Positions 25,751-36,964 of a DNA stretch of 64,000 nt are shown in pieces (within the stretch, counting starts at the first letter, position 1; each line of letters begins with the position of its first letter). The notes below the pieces were generated by a model. It saw only the letters and a program-made list of their open reading frames with translations. It was not told where the DNA came from and did not search any database. The translations under genes and the position numbers were made by a program. Source of the DNA: Brugia malayi (Eukaryota; Nematoda; Chromadorea; Rhabditida; Onchocercidae); the NCBI RefSeq assembly GCF_000002995.4, contig NW_025062479.1, positions 20,518,721 to 20,582,720 of the forward strand. The letters run 5' to 3'.

Positions 25751-28700
25751 ATGAATAAACCTGAGAAGCTTCTTTAAAATTGACCGAAAGAATTCGGTCA
25801 TTTTCGAGCTCAATATTTTGTCGCTCCTTATTTGCTATTTCAATTCGAACTTTCAACTGAAGTTTTCCCTTCATTAAATAAAAACCGCAAAAAAATTACC
25901 AATTCCGAATAGTTATCCAATATCTGCCACTGTGATTCTCTTCTTTTGTTACATTAAAATCTATATTCACATTCACTTATTGTCCGTAGTATTATGGATA
26001 GACACTACTGGTATTAAGCAATAACTTTCAAACTATTTCAAGGTACTTTCATTCTTTACATATAAAAGTGCAACGAAACTGACCTCTTCTTTCCCAACAC
26101 GAAGAGCTCTTGCTTCTTCACCGGTCATTGACTGCGTTGCTAACTGCTTCTCTTTCGCAGAAAGCTTTTCTTTAAGACTAGCAATCATTACATTGTACTG
26201 TTGAATTTTATCTTCCAAGCTTTCCTGCAGTATAGTTGCACATTTAAACCACAAGCAATTAAACACTATCTATCAGAAATACATACATTACCTTCAAACT
26301 ATTTAAAAAAAAAATCAATGATAAAGTTAATACACATAGAAAATAAGAATACTTCATAAGAAAGATAAAAACCAACTTTTTTCTTTTTTTCTTCACCAAG
26401 TGTTTCCTGCTGTTCATCCTTAAATATCTGCATCTTTCCTAAATCCTCTTCCAGCACTTTAGTGCTCGTTTGAAGCTTATCAATCTCTCCCTAAAATACA
26501 CTAAATCTATTAATAGGCCCGGAAAGTTTAATTTTAAATTTCTAAATTTATTAACAGTAATGATAAAGCTATAACAAAACAAAGTTTCGAAAAGATGACT
26601 CGAAATAGGAAAAATGACATAATATACTCGACAAGAGATATTTAACAGAAGCAAACATAAAGCAATGGGATAAAAATACACTTTATCCTTGTGGAGCTCT
26701 GCAATTTCTTCTGTCAATGTGACAATTTGTGCATCTAATTCAGCTTCCTGTGACGCGATATCTTCTCTTTCTTCTGAAATTCATAATGAATTTCATAAAC
26801 TAAATGCTTCAGTTCAAAAAATATTCCGAAGTCTATATAATGAGACTCCAAAGTTCTTGAGATCCAAAACTTGAAATGTCTACAGACTTTCCATTTTAGG
26901 ACTTCGATAGCTCCAGCTGTAACAAACGTCCACCCACCAGTTGGGATCATTCATTCCGAACAACGAGATTATACAAGCAATTGTCAGCTGTAGGTTATGA
27001 CAAAGTTAAAGTTAATTCGTTCAGACCAACCAACAAGTTGAAGGAGGACATTATTCTCATCTTTGTAATTGTCCATAATGAATCCCAGCAGTGGATTACT
27101 GCAGTATTTCTTATAACATCGAACCATGTAGCCGTAAGCCAACTAAACAAACAAATGACTTCCATAGCTTTGCAAACAGACTGTTATGTAAAGGCTTTCT
27201 CGAAATAGTTTTAATAGTTTTTAGATTCAAATAATAGAAAACCTAACTTTTTAGACATACCTAATAATAAAATAAAGGAAATGAACCCAGCCAATTTTTC
27301 TGTGATGGAATTTTTACTATTACGGAAATAAAATTCCAAAATTTCTAGCATAATAAGACATAATCACAGTGAATCGAAATATGTTAAAATATTCATAAAC
27401 CAGGCAGAGTAATTAACACATATTAGTGAAAACAAATAAAGGAATATTAAAATAAACTGATGTTGAACTATGAATTATAAAGTTATGCAATTTGTCACTT
27501 ATCCAGAAGTAGATAAGGATATTTAAGACCCACCGATCTTCTCTGACCATCCCCTTCTTCATTCGCAAGGAGTAAATCTTGTGGTGATATTTCCCCAATC
27601 ATCTACAAACAGGAGTCTAATTTTTAAGTTTGCACAATATTCAAGAAAAAATAAAGATTTCGCCATTCAAACACAATTGTCCTGAAGTAACATTCTGGAA
27701 TTCTGATACATGTGAGATGACTTAACCAGAATCAACTGCAAAGCACAAGATCGTTTTAACAACTTCATTATCGTAATAGAAGACAAATATTCATTATAGC
27801 AAGAACAGCCGGAAATAAATTACGGTTTTTGACTACCACAATCCAGACTGTTTTTGATATCGGCAAGTCGATGTTTGATTTGGTTTTATCAGCGTGGTCT
27901 AAATAAATTGAGCTAATCACACAAGAATAACTTACTTGAATCAAATCAATTAGCCAAGTAATAGCTCCAAGAAGATATGGCATGGTATGCGCTGCACCAA
28001 TGGTTTGCATAGTAGAAGGCTTAAGCTGCAGCGGATAGCCAATGGTGCGAAAAAGGCGAGGCATCTCAAAACAAACATTTCTCATTTTAAAACACGTTAT
28101 AATATTGTATTCAAAAGTTAAGGATCAGCCTTAAGCTAACTTCCTCTCCCCGGAAATTTATTTTTCCCTGAATTTGCCATTATCAAGGAAATTATGGTAT
28201 AGTCGATTGCTTACGTAACAGGATGTAACAAAGACATGAGTGTTTGGAAACAAGTGAACCAAAAATTGATCGTTATAATGTAAAATTTACCTCATCTTCA
28301 ATTTTGCGTAGTGTGAAATCAGGTGCTAACTGTTGAAAGATGAATTCAAACACCCGCGCAAACTCAGTTTTCGTCGGATTTTTGACAAGTTTCTCGCTAG
28401 TCTGAGGATAGTTTTCGTCACGCAAATATTGCAAAACCTGCAAAAACAAGATTTCCAAATCTCTTTAGTTTTATTTAAAACCGTTCCGCGAGTCAGTAAA
28501 TCACGCCTTTCACTACATAACCAGACTTTGTTCTTAAATATTTTTAAAAGAGAATTCTGATATGAAGTATCACATCACAATAACTAAATCCATTAGTGAT
28601 TAAATTTTCAACAAATCTCAGAAGATGAAATTGTAAGATGGCAATGTTAACTCAGCATTTCAAACTTCTCCAAATATAATTCATGTTTAGTACACAATCC

Positions 28701-30037
28701 TACCTACAAAATTCAATCATCATGATGACGTTTTCAAACGGTTCCGTGGTGGCATTGGGAATCACTTCTTGCACTTTTAACGGGAAGACTAAGTGCCCAG
28801 AAAATAAACAAAAAAAAAGCATTACTTTGCGTTGCATTTGTTGCTGAACATGACGATCGTTGAGATTGCGAGGATCCATGACAACACCAGGATTCGATAT
28901 TGACTTGAAAAATGAACTGCTCCGTCTAAGAGTCAAAAATTTGTATTAATTTATGGCTTGTCGGCTCTTTGTTTGTCTTTTTTGCAACATTTCTGACAAC
29001 TAAAAGTTAAACGAAAAGCAAACTTTGATGCTGTAGAGGGAACACCACTCATCGCCAAACTATATCGCCGCTCATTGTTTATACCGCTATAAGAATTTTT
29101 ATCATTTTATTTGGAAAAGAAATCATATTTTGCAAATGGAATCAACTTAAGAATAATTGAAATTTTCTCTGAAACTCATAATAAAAATACCCTTCACTGA
29201 GAAGTCATAATACTCTCCATTACTCCATTACATTACCTTTTCTCCATTACTTTATGTTTAATCAAGTAGTTCTCTACATGCCAAGACATTTTGATGTCAA
29301 AGCTGCCTCTGAACTCTAAATCAATTATGGAAAAGGCAATAAGGATTATTGTTTCAATTAAGGACGGAAAAAATCGTACGTTTCTATGTTTCTCGTTTTT
29401 AAGCATCCATTTCGCATGTTGTCGCACAAGTGCAATTTGTTTTTTAAACATAAATTTATATTGATGCTTGCGGCAATTATGTAGGCCAATTACATCACAA
29501 ATTATGGTCGCATAAAACATGAATAACATGCGCTATGGTGAGGAAGAATGAGTTCATTCGTAGACGTGAAATTTGAAGTTATTCTATACGGTTCATAAGG
29601 TTGGTGCATTAAAATCCAGTACATTTACAATATATCACCTAAACTGTGAGATAAATAGAATATGTACCTTCTAGAAGACCGCAGAGAGGAATATCCTGTA
29701 AGTGGTGGCCCACGTCCTCCTACAGGCGTTTGAGTAATGGACAATCGCTGTGCTGAGTTGGCCACCTAAAGATAAAACCTCTATAAATAACTCTTTTCGT
29801 CTAAGTGTCTCTTAAGCCTTTTTCCGTTTTTCTCCATTTCACTAAAGATGACAATGCTTATGCTGAAAATGAACACCATTTTACGTTGATAGATATATAC
29901 AAAACTAACTGTTCACTCGAACAACACAGGAAAAACATTCGCAAACATTTCTAATCACCTGATGTTGTCAATTTAGTTGAATAAAAAGAAAAGACAAATA
30001 CCTGCGGTAAAAGAGGTTTTCGATTAGGATCAAACAT
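24103..30037 (-). CDS. ndc-80: Kinetochore protein NDC80 (HEC1)
   Basis: NDC80 is the microtubule-binding arm of the outer-kinetochore NDC80 complex (with NUF2, SPC24, SPC25). Sixteen exons join in phase to 1764 nt, 587 aa: 30037-30002, 29765-29668, 28925-28826, 28437-28291, 28064-27936, 27602-27534, 27142-27031, 26773-26682, 26490-26377, 26224-26084, 25856-25761, 25447-25304, 24978-24823, 24745-24629, 24450-24310, 24174-24103. The N-terminal tail is basic and Ser/Arg-rich (SSRRRSSSFFKS), the type phosphorylated by Aurora B. The calponin-homology head is marked by DPRNLNDRH, LRDENYP, RLFRTIGYPLQL and AAHTMPYLLGAITWLIDLI. From about residue 200 to the end the protein is coiled coil (EEIAELHKD, LKEKLSAKEKQL, EKLDELSNEI). 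The length matches nematode NDC80 better than the longer vertebrate form. The ATG directly follows TTTTTTTAG, consistent with trans-splicing. One acceptor is TTTTGAG (before 28064), weaker than the others. Confidence 0.93.
25708..25748. repeat. Poly(A)/poly(T) tract, 41 nt
   Basis: An uninterrupted run of A on the plus strand inside an ndc-80 intron, just 3' of the exon 25856-25761 in the sense of the gene. A 28-nt run lies at 24528-24555 and a ~35-nt run at 7114-7148. Such runs are prone to assembly length errors. Confidence 0.9.
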
Positions 30038-30639
30038 CTAAAAAAATAATTTTGAAAATCAAATCATTAGAAATTATCGCACTATTTCAATGAATATGTT
30101 ACTACATAAAATGAATTATAATTCGCACTGAGGTATATGAAATGGAGGTACATGCATATGCATTAATAAACATTATGTTCATACACATACAAGATATAGC
30201 GAACAGAAACATTATTAGCTATACTCATATACAAATGTATTCTAAATAATATGCAAATAAGCACAGATATACATTTTCTTATATACATACATTAAGGAAA
30301 GTAATATGTGTATAATATTCCTCAAAGCATTAAGGAAGCAGAAATACCAGCATAAAAAGATAGAGAAGGTTTTTACTCAGAAATTGATTAAAAAATAGAT
30401 TTTAGCTTTACAAATTAAGAAGAAAAAAAAAAGAAATCAGTTTTATAAATAATTCACATCGACTACTTTATTGTGACAGAAATTAGCTGTTAAGTTAAAA
30501 CCTATTTTCTAGCTTAATAAATACACATCTTATCGCATTTGAATAAATTTCAAAATATGATTGATGAATGATTGTGCTACGACAGTGTTCGAAAAAAAAA
30601 ACCCTCAACGTGGGATTCAACGGAGTAACAAATCTACCT

Positions 30640-30676
30640 TACGTGATGTCAGCATGAAACTCACGTACCACGTCAT
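30640..30676. promoter_or_regulatory. Inverted repeat TACGTGA / TCACGTA with ACGTCA site
   Basis: TACGTGA (30640-30646) and its exact reverse complement TCACGTA (30661-30667) are separated by 14 nt, and ACGTCAT follows at 30670-30676. ACGTG and ACGTCA cores are bound by bHLH-type and bZIP/CREB-type factors in animals. The surrounding ~200 bp is unusually GC-rich for this window and lies between two divergent genes, so a bidirectional promoter role is plausible but inferred. Confidence 0.35.
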
Positions 30677-30854
30677 GTCGAACCCTTAACGCCCCACCTG
30701 TTTGTCAAACATTTCATTTTAAACAAAAGTAATTGGCGCATTCACGCACCGATTGCAAAATTCGTCCATTCGTTGTACGGTTGCTTAAATTTGAAAATTA
30801 ACACATCTCAGGTGGTTATGTACAATGTCAAAGTTTTTTTGTTGCTATTGAGTG

Positions 30855-30970
30855 GTCTAAGGGATTTGAGAGATTCGATGTTGTCACTGAGAGATCTGAG
30901 AGATTTCTTTTTAGCACGGAGAGATGCGAGATATTATATATTAGTATTAAAAGATTTGAGAATTTTTATA
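30855..30970 (+). repeat. Four-copy imperfect 30-nt tandem repeat
   Basis: About four diverged copies of a ~30-nt unit built around GAGAGATYTGAGAGATT. Because 30 is a multiple of three, one plus frame (ORF 30773-30973) reads as a ten-residue repeat: LRDLRDSMLS, LRDLRDFFLA, RRDARYYILV, LKDLRIF. It lies upstream of the ZDHHC24-like start. It may simply be a minisatellite; no protein family is recognised. Confidence 0.6.
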
Positions 30971-31521
30971 TAACATTGGTTAATTTCATGGTTCTATATG
31001 ATGATTAACTGAATGGGATAAATGCATTAAATAAATATAAGTTCTTAGCAAATAAGTGTGAATTTTTAGGATTATCAAGCACTATTCTTTAATATTTGAT
31101 CCATTTGTTAATGAAATATGTTTCGTTTGGTTATGATTTTATTAGTGGAATTTGAGGTTGTTATGGTAAATTAAACTGATAAATTGCTTCATTGTTTGTT
31201 TATTGCGTAATAATGTTTTCTTTTATTTTAATTAAGTTCTGCATTCTATCAAACTTTCATGTGCTTTCCCGAGATGTTATATTTATGATGTTATTATATC
31301 ATTTGAAGGTTAATTTTTAGAATATATTTACCGAAGGAAAGATCGTATTATGGAAATTGGATTAAAGGATGTGGATATCATGTAGAAAATTAATAATAAT
31401 TAATTATTTCCAACTATAAATTGTTTTCCTTCAATTTTATAGTGTTGCCCGATTAACGAAACAACTGAATACCACCTAATCGATTCATTATTGCATTTAC
31501 TTGTGTGTGAGCTAGTGAGAA

Positions 31522-33971
31522 ATGCAATATAAACAGAATCGTCTTCATTGTGATGGTGTTATCAAACATATGGATATGCTTGAAGACTTTACCGGACGAC
31601 TCAGAGAAATTCTACCATCCGAAACACAAGATCGGGTATTTTTTCACGTTTTTATTCAGTTATAGTGTCTCTTTCCACCGCATGTACAATAAAATGTTTT
31701 CATCTTACTTGCATATCGATTTCCAAAAATGAACTCATTTGTATATAAGCTCTTGTACTACTTTGGAGTGTGCTTTAGATAATGGTGTAAACTACTCGAC
31801 TAAGATATATTCCTGTATCATTTCTCAGTAAACTTTAGGTTTCTAAGATCAGTTCTATCAGTGATCTTCACAGTCTTTATTTCTTTCACTATCGAGGCTT
31901 CTTTTAAAAATTTTGTATTTGTAATATCTTTCAGATAGCGATGTTCATTTTATTCATACTTTTACCACTTGGATTTCTGTTCGAGATATTCGCGATATTA
32001 CCGACTGAGCATGAAGTAATGTCGAAGGTATAATTTCCTTATTTTATAATTCCTGTTTAGTTCAAAGCTTTATTTAATCTAATCTTCATGTATATATGCA
32101 TGACTTACATTTCTAAATAAAGGAAAAATATTTTTTGTTTTACATGAAACTTGTGCTTTCGTGGTAAAGCTTCTATTAGAAAAGATCAAATAAGCAAATG
32201 AGATGCTAACTACGATATTGTCGTGCTGAACATTAAATATAGATTTATACTTATGAGACATTTACCTCTTCGTGCTATTCAGTGCTGAATAAAGTTATCA
32301 CTAAGTGATTAGTAAACCTATCATTAAGTGGTTAATGAGGCAAAGCGGAATTCATGCTGATTTTTTTTTTTTTTTCGATTATAGTATGTCGAGTAAAACT
32401 TGATTTTACTTATATCATATTTAGTTTTACACTTTTTTCAGGGATGGAATTTAAGAGTTGGTATATTGATGCTGTTTGGGTTAAATGCATTTGCTAATGT
32501 GTACAAAGTTATATCTGTTGGACCAAATGGTAATTGCTCAGATTTGCCAGCAGTACAAAAGCATGGTTATCGATTTTGCTATAACTGTCAGCTAAATGAG
32601 CCTCCACGATCGCATCACTGTCCAGGTAATTTTAGTATAATCAACTATGAAGCAGTAAAATTCGATGTGTGCAAACTTTTAGTCACTCTCCAATAGTTAA
32701 AGCTGGTATATAATATGTGAGTATATTAGAAAATCTAGACATATTCTTTTCTTTCTTTCTTTTTGATACGAAATGATTATATTTTATGGAATAGTAACAC
32801 TGTTTATATTGTTTGTATCCATTTTCCTAATATATCAAATAAATTGATTTGAAGGAAAATCAGCAAATCCGTAACAATTTATTATACTATTGAAAAATTG
32901 GGTCGAAAATTTTCAAGTTTTTATTATTTTGGCTCGAGTACATATTGTTTTTCATATGATGCATTTCTACATTTTAGTTTGTGACAGATGTGTATTTCGA
33001 CGAGATCATCATAGTTCGTTTGTCGCCGTATGTGTTGGGCACTTTAATCAGCGTTATTACATTAGTGCTATTTGCAGTTTATGGATTATATCCCTTACTG
33101 TGTTAATGTAATATCTTCATTCATCTTAAATGCCAACATAACACAAATTTAAACACTTAGTTCAGATCTCTTCTCAATTTTTTATAAAAATTGATAATTT
33201 GCTGATAAAGTTGCCGACAAAGCGTTTTTCAGTCTGAGATGGATTTAGAATTGACTGGATTACTTGTTTTAGAACAGAATCCCTTTCCATTTCATCATTA
33301 GCGTCTCCTTTAAATGTCTTATGGTGCCGGTTGATAATTATATTGGATGCTTTAGGTGGAATTGGTCATTTATGTGGACGTCACTCGGTGGTTTTTCACC
33401 ATTACAACTGTGGGAATTGATAGTGCCTCACTTGGCACTAATCTTTCGCATCATCAGTTTTTCTCAGTTTTTATGTGTAATGACCTTTATCTTTTCGTTT
33501 ACTGTATTCGTCTTTCTATGTTATCTGATTACAGCTCAGCTTTTTTGCCTTTACCGAGGGCAAACACGCATGGAATATCTTATGGTACGTGCTTCCACTC
33601 TTTAATGTTTTATTTCTTTTTTTTTTTCTTTTTTTTTTTTTTAATAAAGATGAATTGCCAGTATAAATGCTCTGATTAACAGCAGCAGGTCTTTTTTTTC
33701 GATGAAAAGTAAGTAAATTTTTTTTACTGAGGATATATTACTAGAATTTTATAGCTTATTTTTATGAAATCTTTTGTTTAATTAAGCAAAAATTCTTTTT
33801 GAGGATGTACATGCGTATAATCTGGGATTTATGGAAAACGTACGTCAAGCTATGGGTAGACGTTGGTTTATAGCACTGTTAATGCCGTTCATTTCTTCAC
33901 CACTTGATTCTGATGGTCTTTCATATCCAACACGTGAATCCAAGCCACTGAATGATATGAAGACTATGTGA
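31522..33971 (+). CDS. ZDHHC24: ZDHHC24-like palmitoyltransferase with a DHHS motif
   Basis: Six exons (31522-31635, 31935-32027, 32442-32625, 32978-33107, 33356-33584, 33804-33971) join in phase to 918 nt, 305 aa. The first exon is soluble (MQYKQNRLHCDGV...). Exon 2 carries the first membrane helix (IAMFILFILLPLGFLF) and exon 3 the second. The zinc-finger cysteine-rich domain is intact at CYNC, PPRSHHC and CDRC, but the catalytic motif reads RRDHHSSF: codon 33013-33015 is AGT (Ser) where DHHC enzymes have Cys. CVGHFNQRYY follows normally. Exon 5 holds two more membrane segments and LYRGQT. The last exon matches the ZDHHC24 tail (HAYNLG, QAMGRRW, SSPLDSDGLSYPT). DHHC proteins move palmitate to protein cysteines on Golgi/ER membranes; without the acyl-accepting Cys this one is probably inactive or altered. 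The last acceptor (TTTTTGAG) is less certain. AATAAA occurs at 34155-34160. Confidence 0.88.
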
Positions 33972-35281
33972 AGAACAGAAATCAATGTTTCTTCTCTCGT
34001 ATAGCTTTAAAGTCAAAATTTTTAACTTATCCAATTTTTCCAAAAATTTTTTTCGAAAAATTTGACTGTACCGGTTGATTATTTTGCAGTTTTCTGAATT
34101 TCTCTGATTTTGGTGATATCTTAATTTTTTCATTTAATAACTGTTACTTTGCCTAATAAATATGCAAAACGTGAAAGAGCTTATCATAATTATTGCGAAT
34201 GTTTTTATAAATGGTTGTATTTGAACGAAACAATAACGTTTTTCGTTTTTCCTGAAAAGATAGATTTTTTTTTTTTTTTTTTGTTAAGAAAAAGAAAACG
34301 ATCTGCATATTTTAATTTTAAGAAATAATGTTTTTTATATATCGCCGCTTTTCTTTCAGATAAGTTTATATTTATTTCGAAATTAAAAGTTCTTTCTTGC
34401 GATGCTTTCAAACGCTTTCTGCTCTATAGTATGCTTTTAATAACTATAATGTAATAATATGAGTATGTGAATGCTAAATTAATTAAGCAGTAAGTAAATA
34501 CTTGTAACGATGAGCGGTGATGTCTGGCCGCTGCCATGAAATATATGTTTTTGTGTATTTACTGTGCTTATTTGTGTCTAAATTTTGGTTTTTTTTTTCT
34601 TTTGCATAATCAAATTTTTTGTTGCTTGTACTATTTATTAGTCATGTAATTCTTACTGTAGGATATAGCTAGTGGCATTGTTTGATTTAATTCCTTAATG
34701 TGTAAAATTTTTTAGGTGTGCGTGCGTGTTTTGTTAATATTTTATATGACTTTATTTCTGAAATCATAAATATTTTATTGACATATTAGTTTTTCTACAA
34801 ATTCGAGTTTAGCTTTGGATTTTGTTTATTATATAAATTCGCCATCTCTGGTAGACCTCCGTATGTGCACTAATTTAATTACTGCCACAAATGAAGTAAT
34901 CAACCGAGAATTATTAATTATAATGTTAAACTTGTTTGGTTCATAAAACATTGCATTCATGGGGTGAATAAGTTATTCTAATTTCAGTGAATCTTGATTT
35001 TTATGCTAATTGTAGTGCAGTTTCTAGAATAATTCTGAAGCGCAACGTTTGAGATTGGGAACTCTTCTTTCCTTTTTTTTTTGACTTTCTAAAATACCTG
35101 AAGTTACAGAAATATTTTACAAAAAAAAAAAATACAAAAAAGATCTAAAAATTACAAAAGTGTTTCCAACCTTTCAGCTTTTCTCGAACCGAACATCCAT
35201 GAAATATATCGTTTCATCTAATTGATACTTTCGAATATCTTTTAGTGATTTAAATCAATTTTTTTAACAGCAGTCGACCAA
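33972..35281. other. Intergenic region, nothing clear
   Basis: This is the probable 3' UTR of the ZDHHC24-like gene up to about 34.2 kb, then AT-rich sequence. The open frames here are T-run or A-run derived. The next gene on the same strand starts 1.3 kb downstream. Confidence 0.5.
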
Positions 35282-35621
35282 ATGATCGCTGGTAAGGATT
35301 TCTGCGTTGTGTCTCAATATATAAGTAAAACAATTACAGAAAAATTTACTACTGCTTTTAGGTGCTTCTCGTAACGGTTGGTACGTCCTTAAATCTGAAA
35401 ATCAATGACAAGTTTCATTTTTTCAATAATTTTAAAAAGGAATTTTTCAAACATTTCGGATCACTTTTTTAGCTTTTTAAAAAATTTCATTTTTTTAAAA
35501 TTTCCGTTTTTTTATTAGTTTTTTTAAGTTTCAACTTCTTTTTTTGAAAAACCTCACTTTTTCATAATTTCAATTAAATTCTAAAGAATGTTTTCACGGT
35601 TTTTTTTCGAAATATTACTTC

Positions 35622-35656
<35 letters not shown>

Positions 35657-36964
35657 AAAGCTAAGATTTTGTCACTTATTTGTTTTTTTCGAATTTATCA
35701 AAAAATAAAAATCCGATAATCGTAATGATGTAATAACATTAGCAATAATAATAATTTATAGGCATAGATCCAAGAGAGGAATGAATCAAAGTAGTTTAAG
35801 CCTAGAAGATGTTGATTATCGATTTAATAAATGTTTGAGAAAAGCAATGAATGATATGCGACAGCTCGTGAAAGGTGAAATTAGCGAAGATGAACTAGGT
35901 TACTTGATCTTTTCATTCTTTCTTTATTAACTTTTAAATTCGGCTTAAAATAATTCCAAATATTCCCAAATATTTGAAGATTTAGCACTAATGACTAATT
36001 TTTAAGTGAAATTTTTAATTACTTCTTTATTAAGTAACACTGAAAACTTTGCACTTTTCTCGCAATAGATCATGGCCAAATGAAAGATTTTCCTACCTAT
36101 AGATTGTTAGGCTATTCTCTAAACTATAGGGACTTTAACAATTTTGTTTATGTCTTGGCAAATATTTCGTAAAACTGGCAAAGTTTGTTCTCTTTTATAT
36201 TCACAAATATGAATAAGGTTAGCACAGAATTTTTACTCAAATATTTTTTTAACAATATTAAAATTTGTCTCTTTCTCTTTTTTCGAAGAAAATTTTTTAA
36301 AAAAAAATTATAAAATTTTATTAGAATGTTAAATTTTTAAAACCCATTTTTTAATATTTATTTGATATTCCATGTTGAAAAAGTGAAAATTAATTAATTG
36401 ACCTAACTAATTAAGATGTTGAACAAGGATTCCAACAGCTGGCGGTAGGAACAATGATTGAAAATTTCACAAAGATATTACTGGACAATGAAAAAGTTGA
36501 TTATGCTGACGTTAACGTAGAAATGCGCTTGAAAAATATCAGATATAATTCAAGAAAACAAAATAACCATTTCTTCTCATATGTAAAAAATGTTTTTTTT
36601 TTTTTCCAATTAGTAATTTGTTTCATTTTTTTTTTTCAGTAATTTTTCATCTTTTCATTTGTTCCATCTTTTTTCTTTTCTAATTAATAATTTGTTTCAT
36701 TTTTTGTTGCAATTGCGGTAAAAGTTTATATTTGACTACAGATACTTTAAATTTTTATAAATATAAGTTTTCTTCTCGAAACTTTTTCAATAAATTTAAC
36801 TTTTTGTAAAAATAAATATTTATCAATGATAAGAGAACAAATAAGTATAACGATAAATAAGTTATGTAGTACGATTATAAAAGTATATATTTCAATCAAT
36901 TGAAAATATTTTTTAGAGATCGAAAGGGTTAGACGAACGTGGTGGTCGAATTATGCGTAATTGA
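35282..36964 (+). CDS. Unrecognised 126-aa protein, five small exons
   Basis: I do not recognise the family. Exons 35282-35291 (10 nt), 35362-35380 (19 nt), 35762-35898, 36416-36582 and 36917-36964 join in phase to 381 nt, 126 aa. The N-terminus is short and basic (MIAGASRNGWHRSKRG), followed by a helical, charged region (LSLEDVDYRFNKCLRKAMND, then VEQGFQQLAVGTMIENF). A lysine/arginine stretch (RLKNIRYNSRKQ) and a glycine/arginine tail (DERGGRIMRN) close it. There is no signal peptide or membrane segment, so a soluble cytosolic or nuclear subunit-like protein is likely. Composition and frame continuity across four introns, together with a TTTTTTTAACAG acceptor 10 nt before the ATG, argue for a real trans-spliced gene. 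AATAAA at 37035-37040 could end it. Weak point: the first two micro-exons are inferred from splice logic. Starting at the internal ATG in exon 3 would give a shorter 110-aa protein. Confidence 0.62.

Larger units (their letters stand above)
30038..31521. promoter_or_regulatory. Divergent region between ndc-80 and the ZDHHC24-like gene
   Basis: This 1.5 kb lies between two divergent starts. The strongest candidate promoter core is a GC-richer island at about 30595-30790, with a perfect inverted repeat and ACGT-core motifs (see separate entry). A 30-nt tandem repeat follows at 30855-30970. The part nearer ndc-80 (30100-30560) is AT-rich and holds many ATACA/CATATAC steps. The first ZDHHC24-like ATG at 31522 has no obvious acceptor just upstream. 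Confidence 0.4.

Noticed and set aside
26735..26950. Minus-strand frame near ndc-80 exon 26773-26682
   Set aside because: Different phase from the coiled-coil exon and without coiled-coil character; the in-phase exon fits between its neighbours.
29233..29529. 98-codon minus-strand frame in an ndc-80 intron
   Set aside because: It lies between two exons that join in phase without it and has no recognisable domain, although its composition is somewhat less biased than the flanks.
33356..33679. 107-codon frame overlapping ZDHHC24-like exon 5
   Set aside because: A shadow in another frame of the real exon 33356-33584; the real frame gives the membrane segments and the family motif LYRGQT.
33685..33712. 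20-nt micro-exon between ZDHHC24-like exons 5 and 6
   Set aside because: It has AG and GTAAGT borders, but including it leaves a phase that does not match the chosen acceptor of the last exon.
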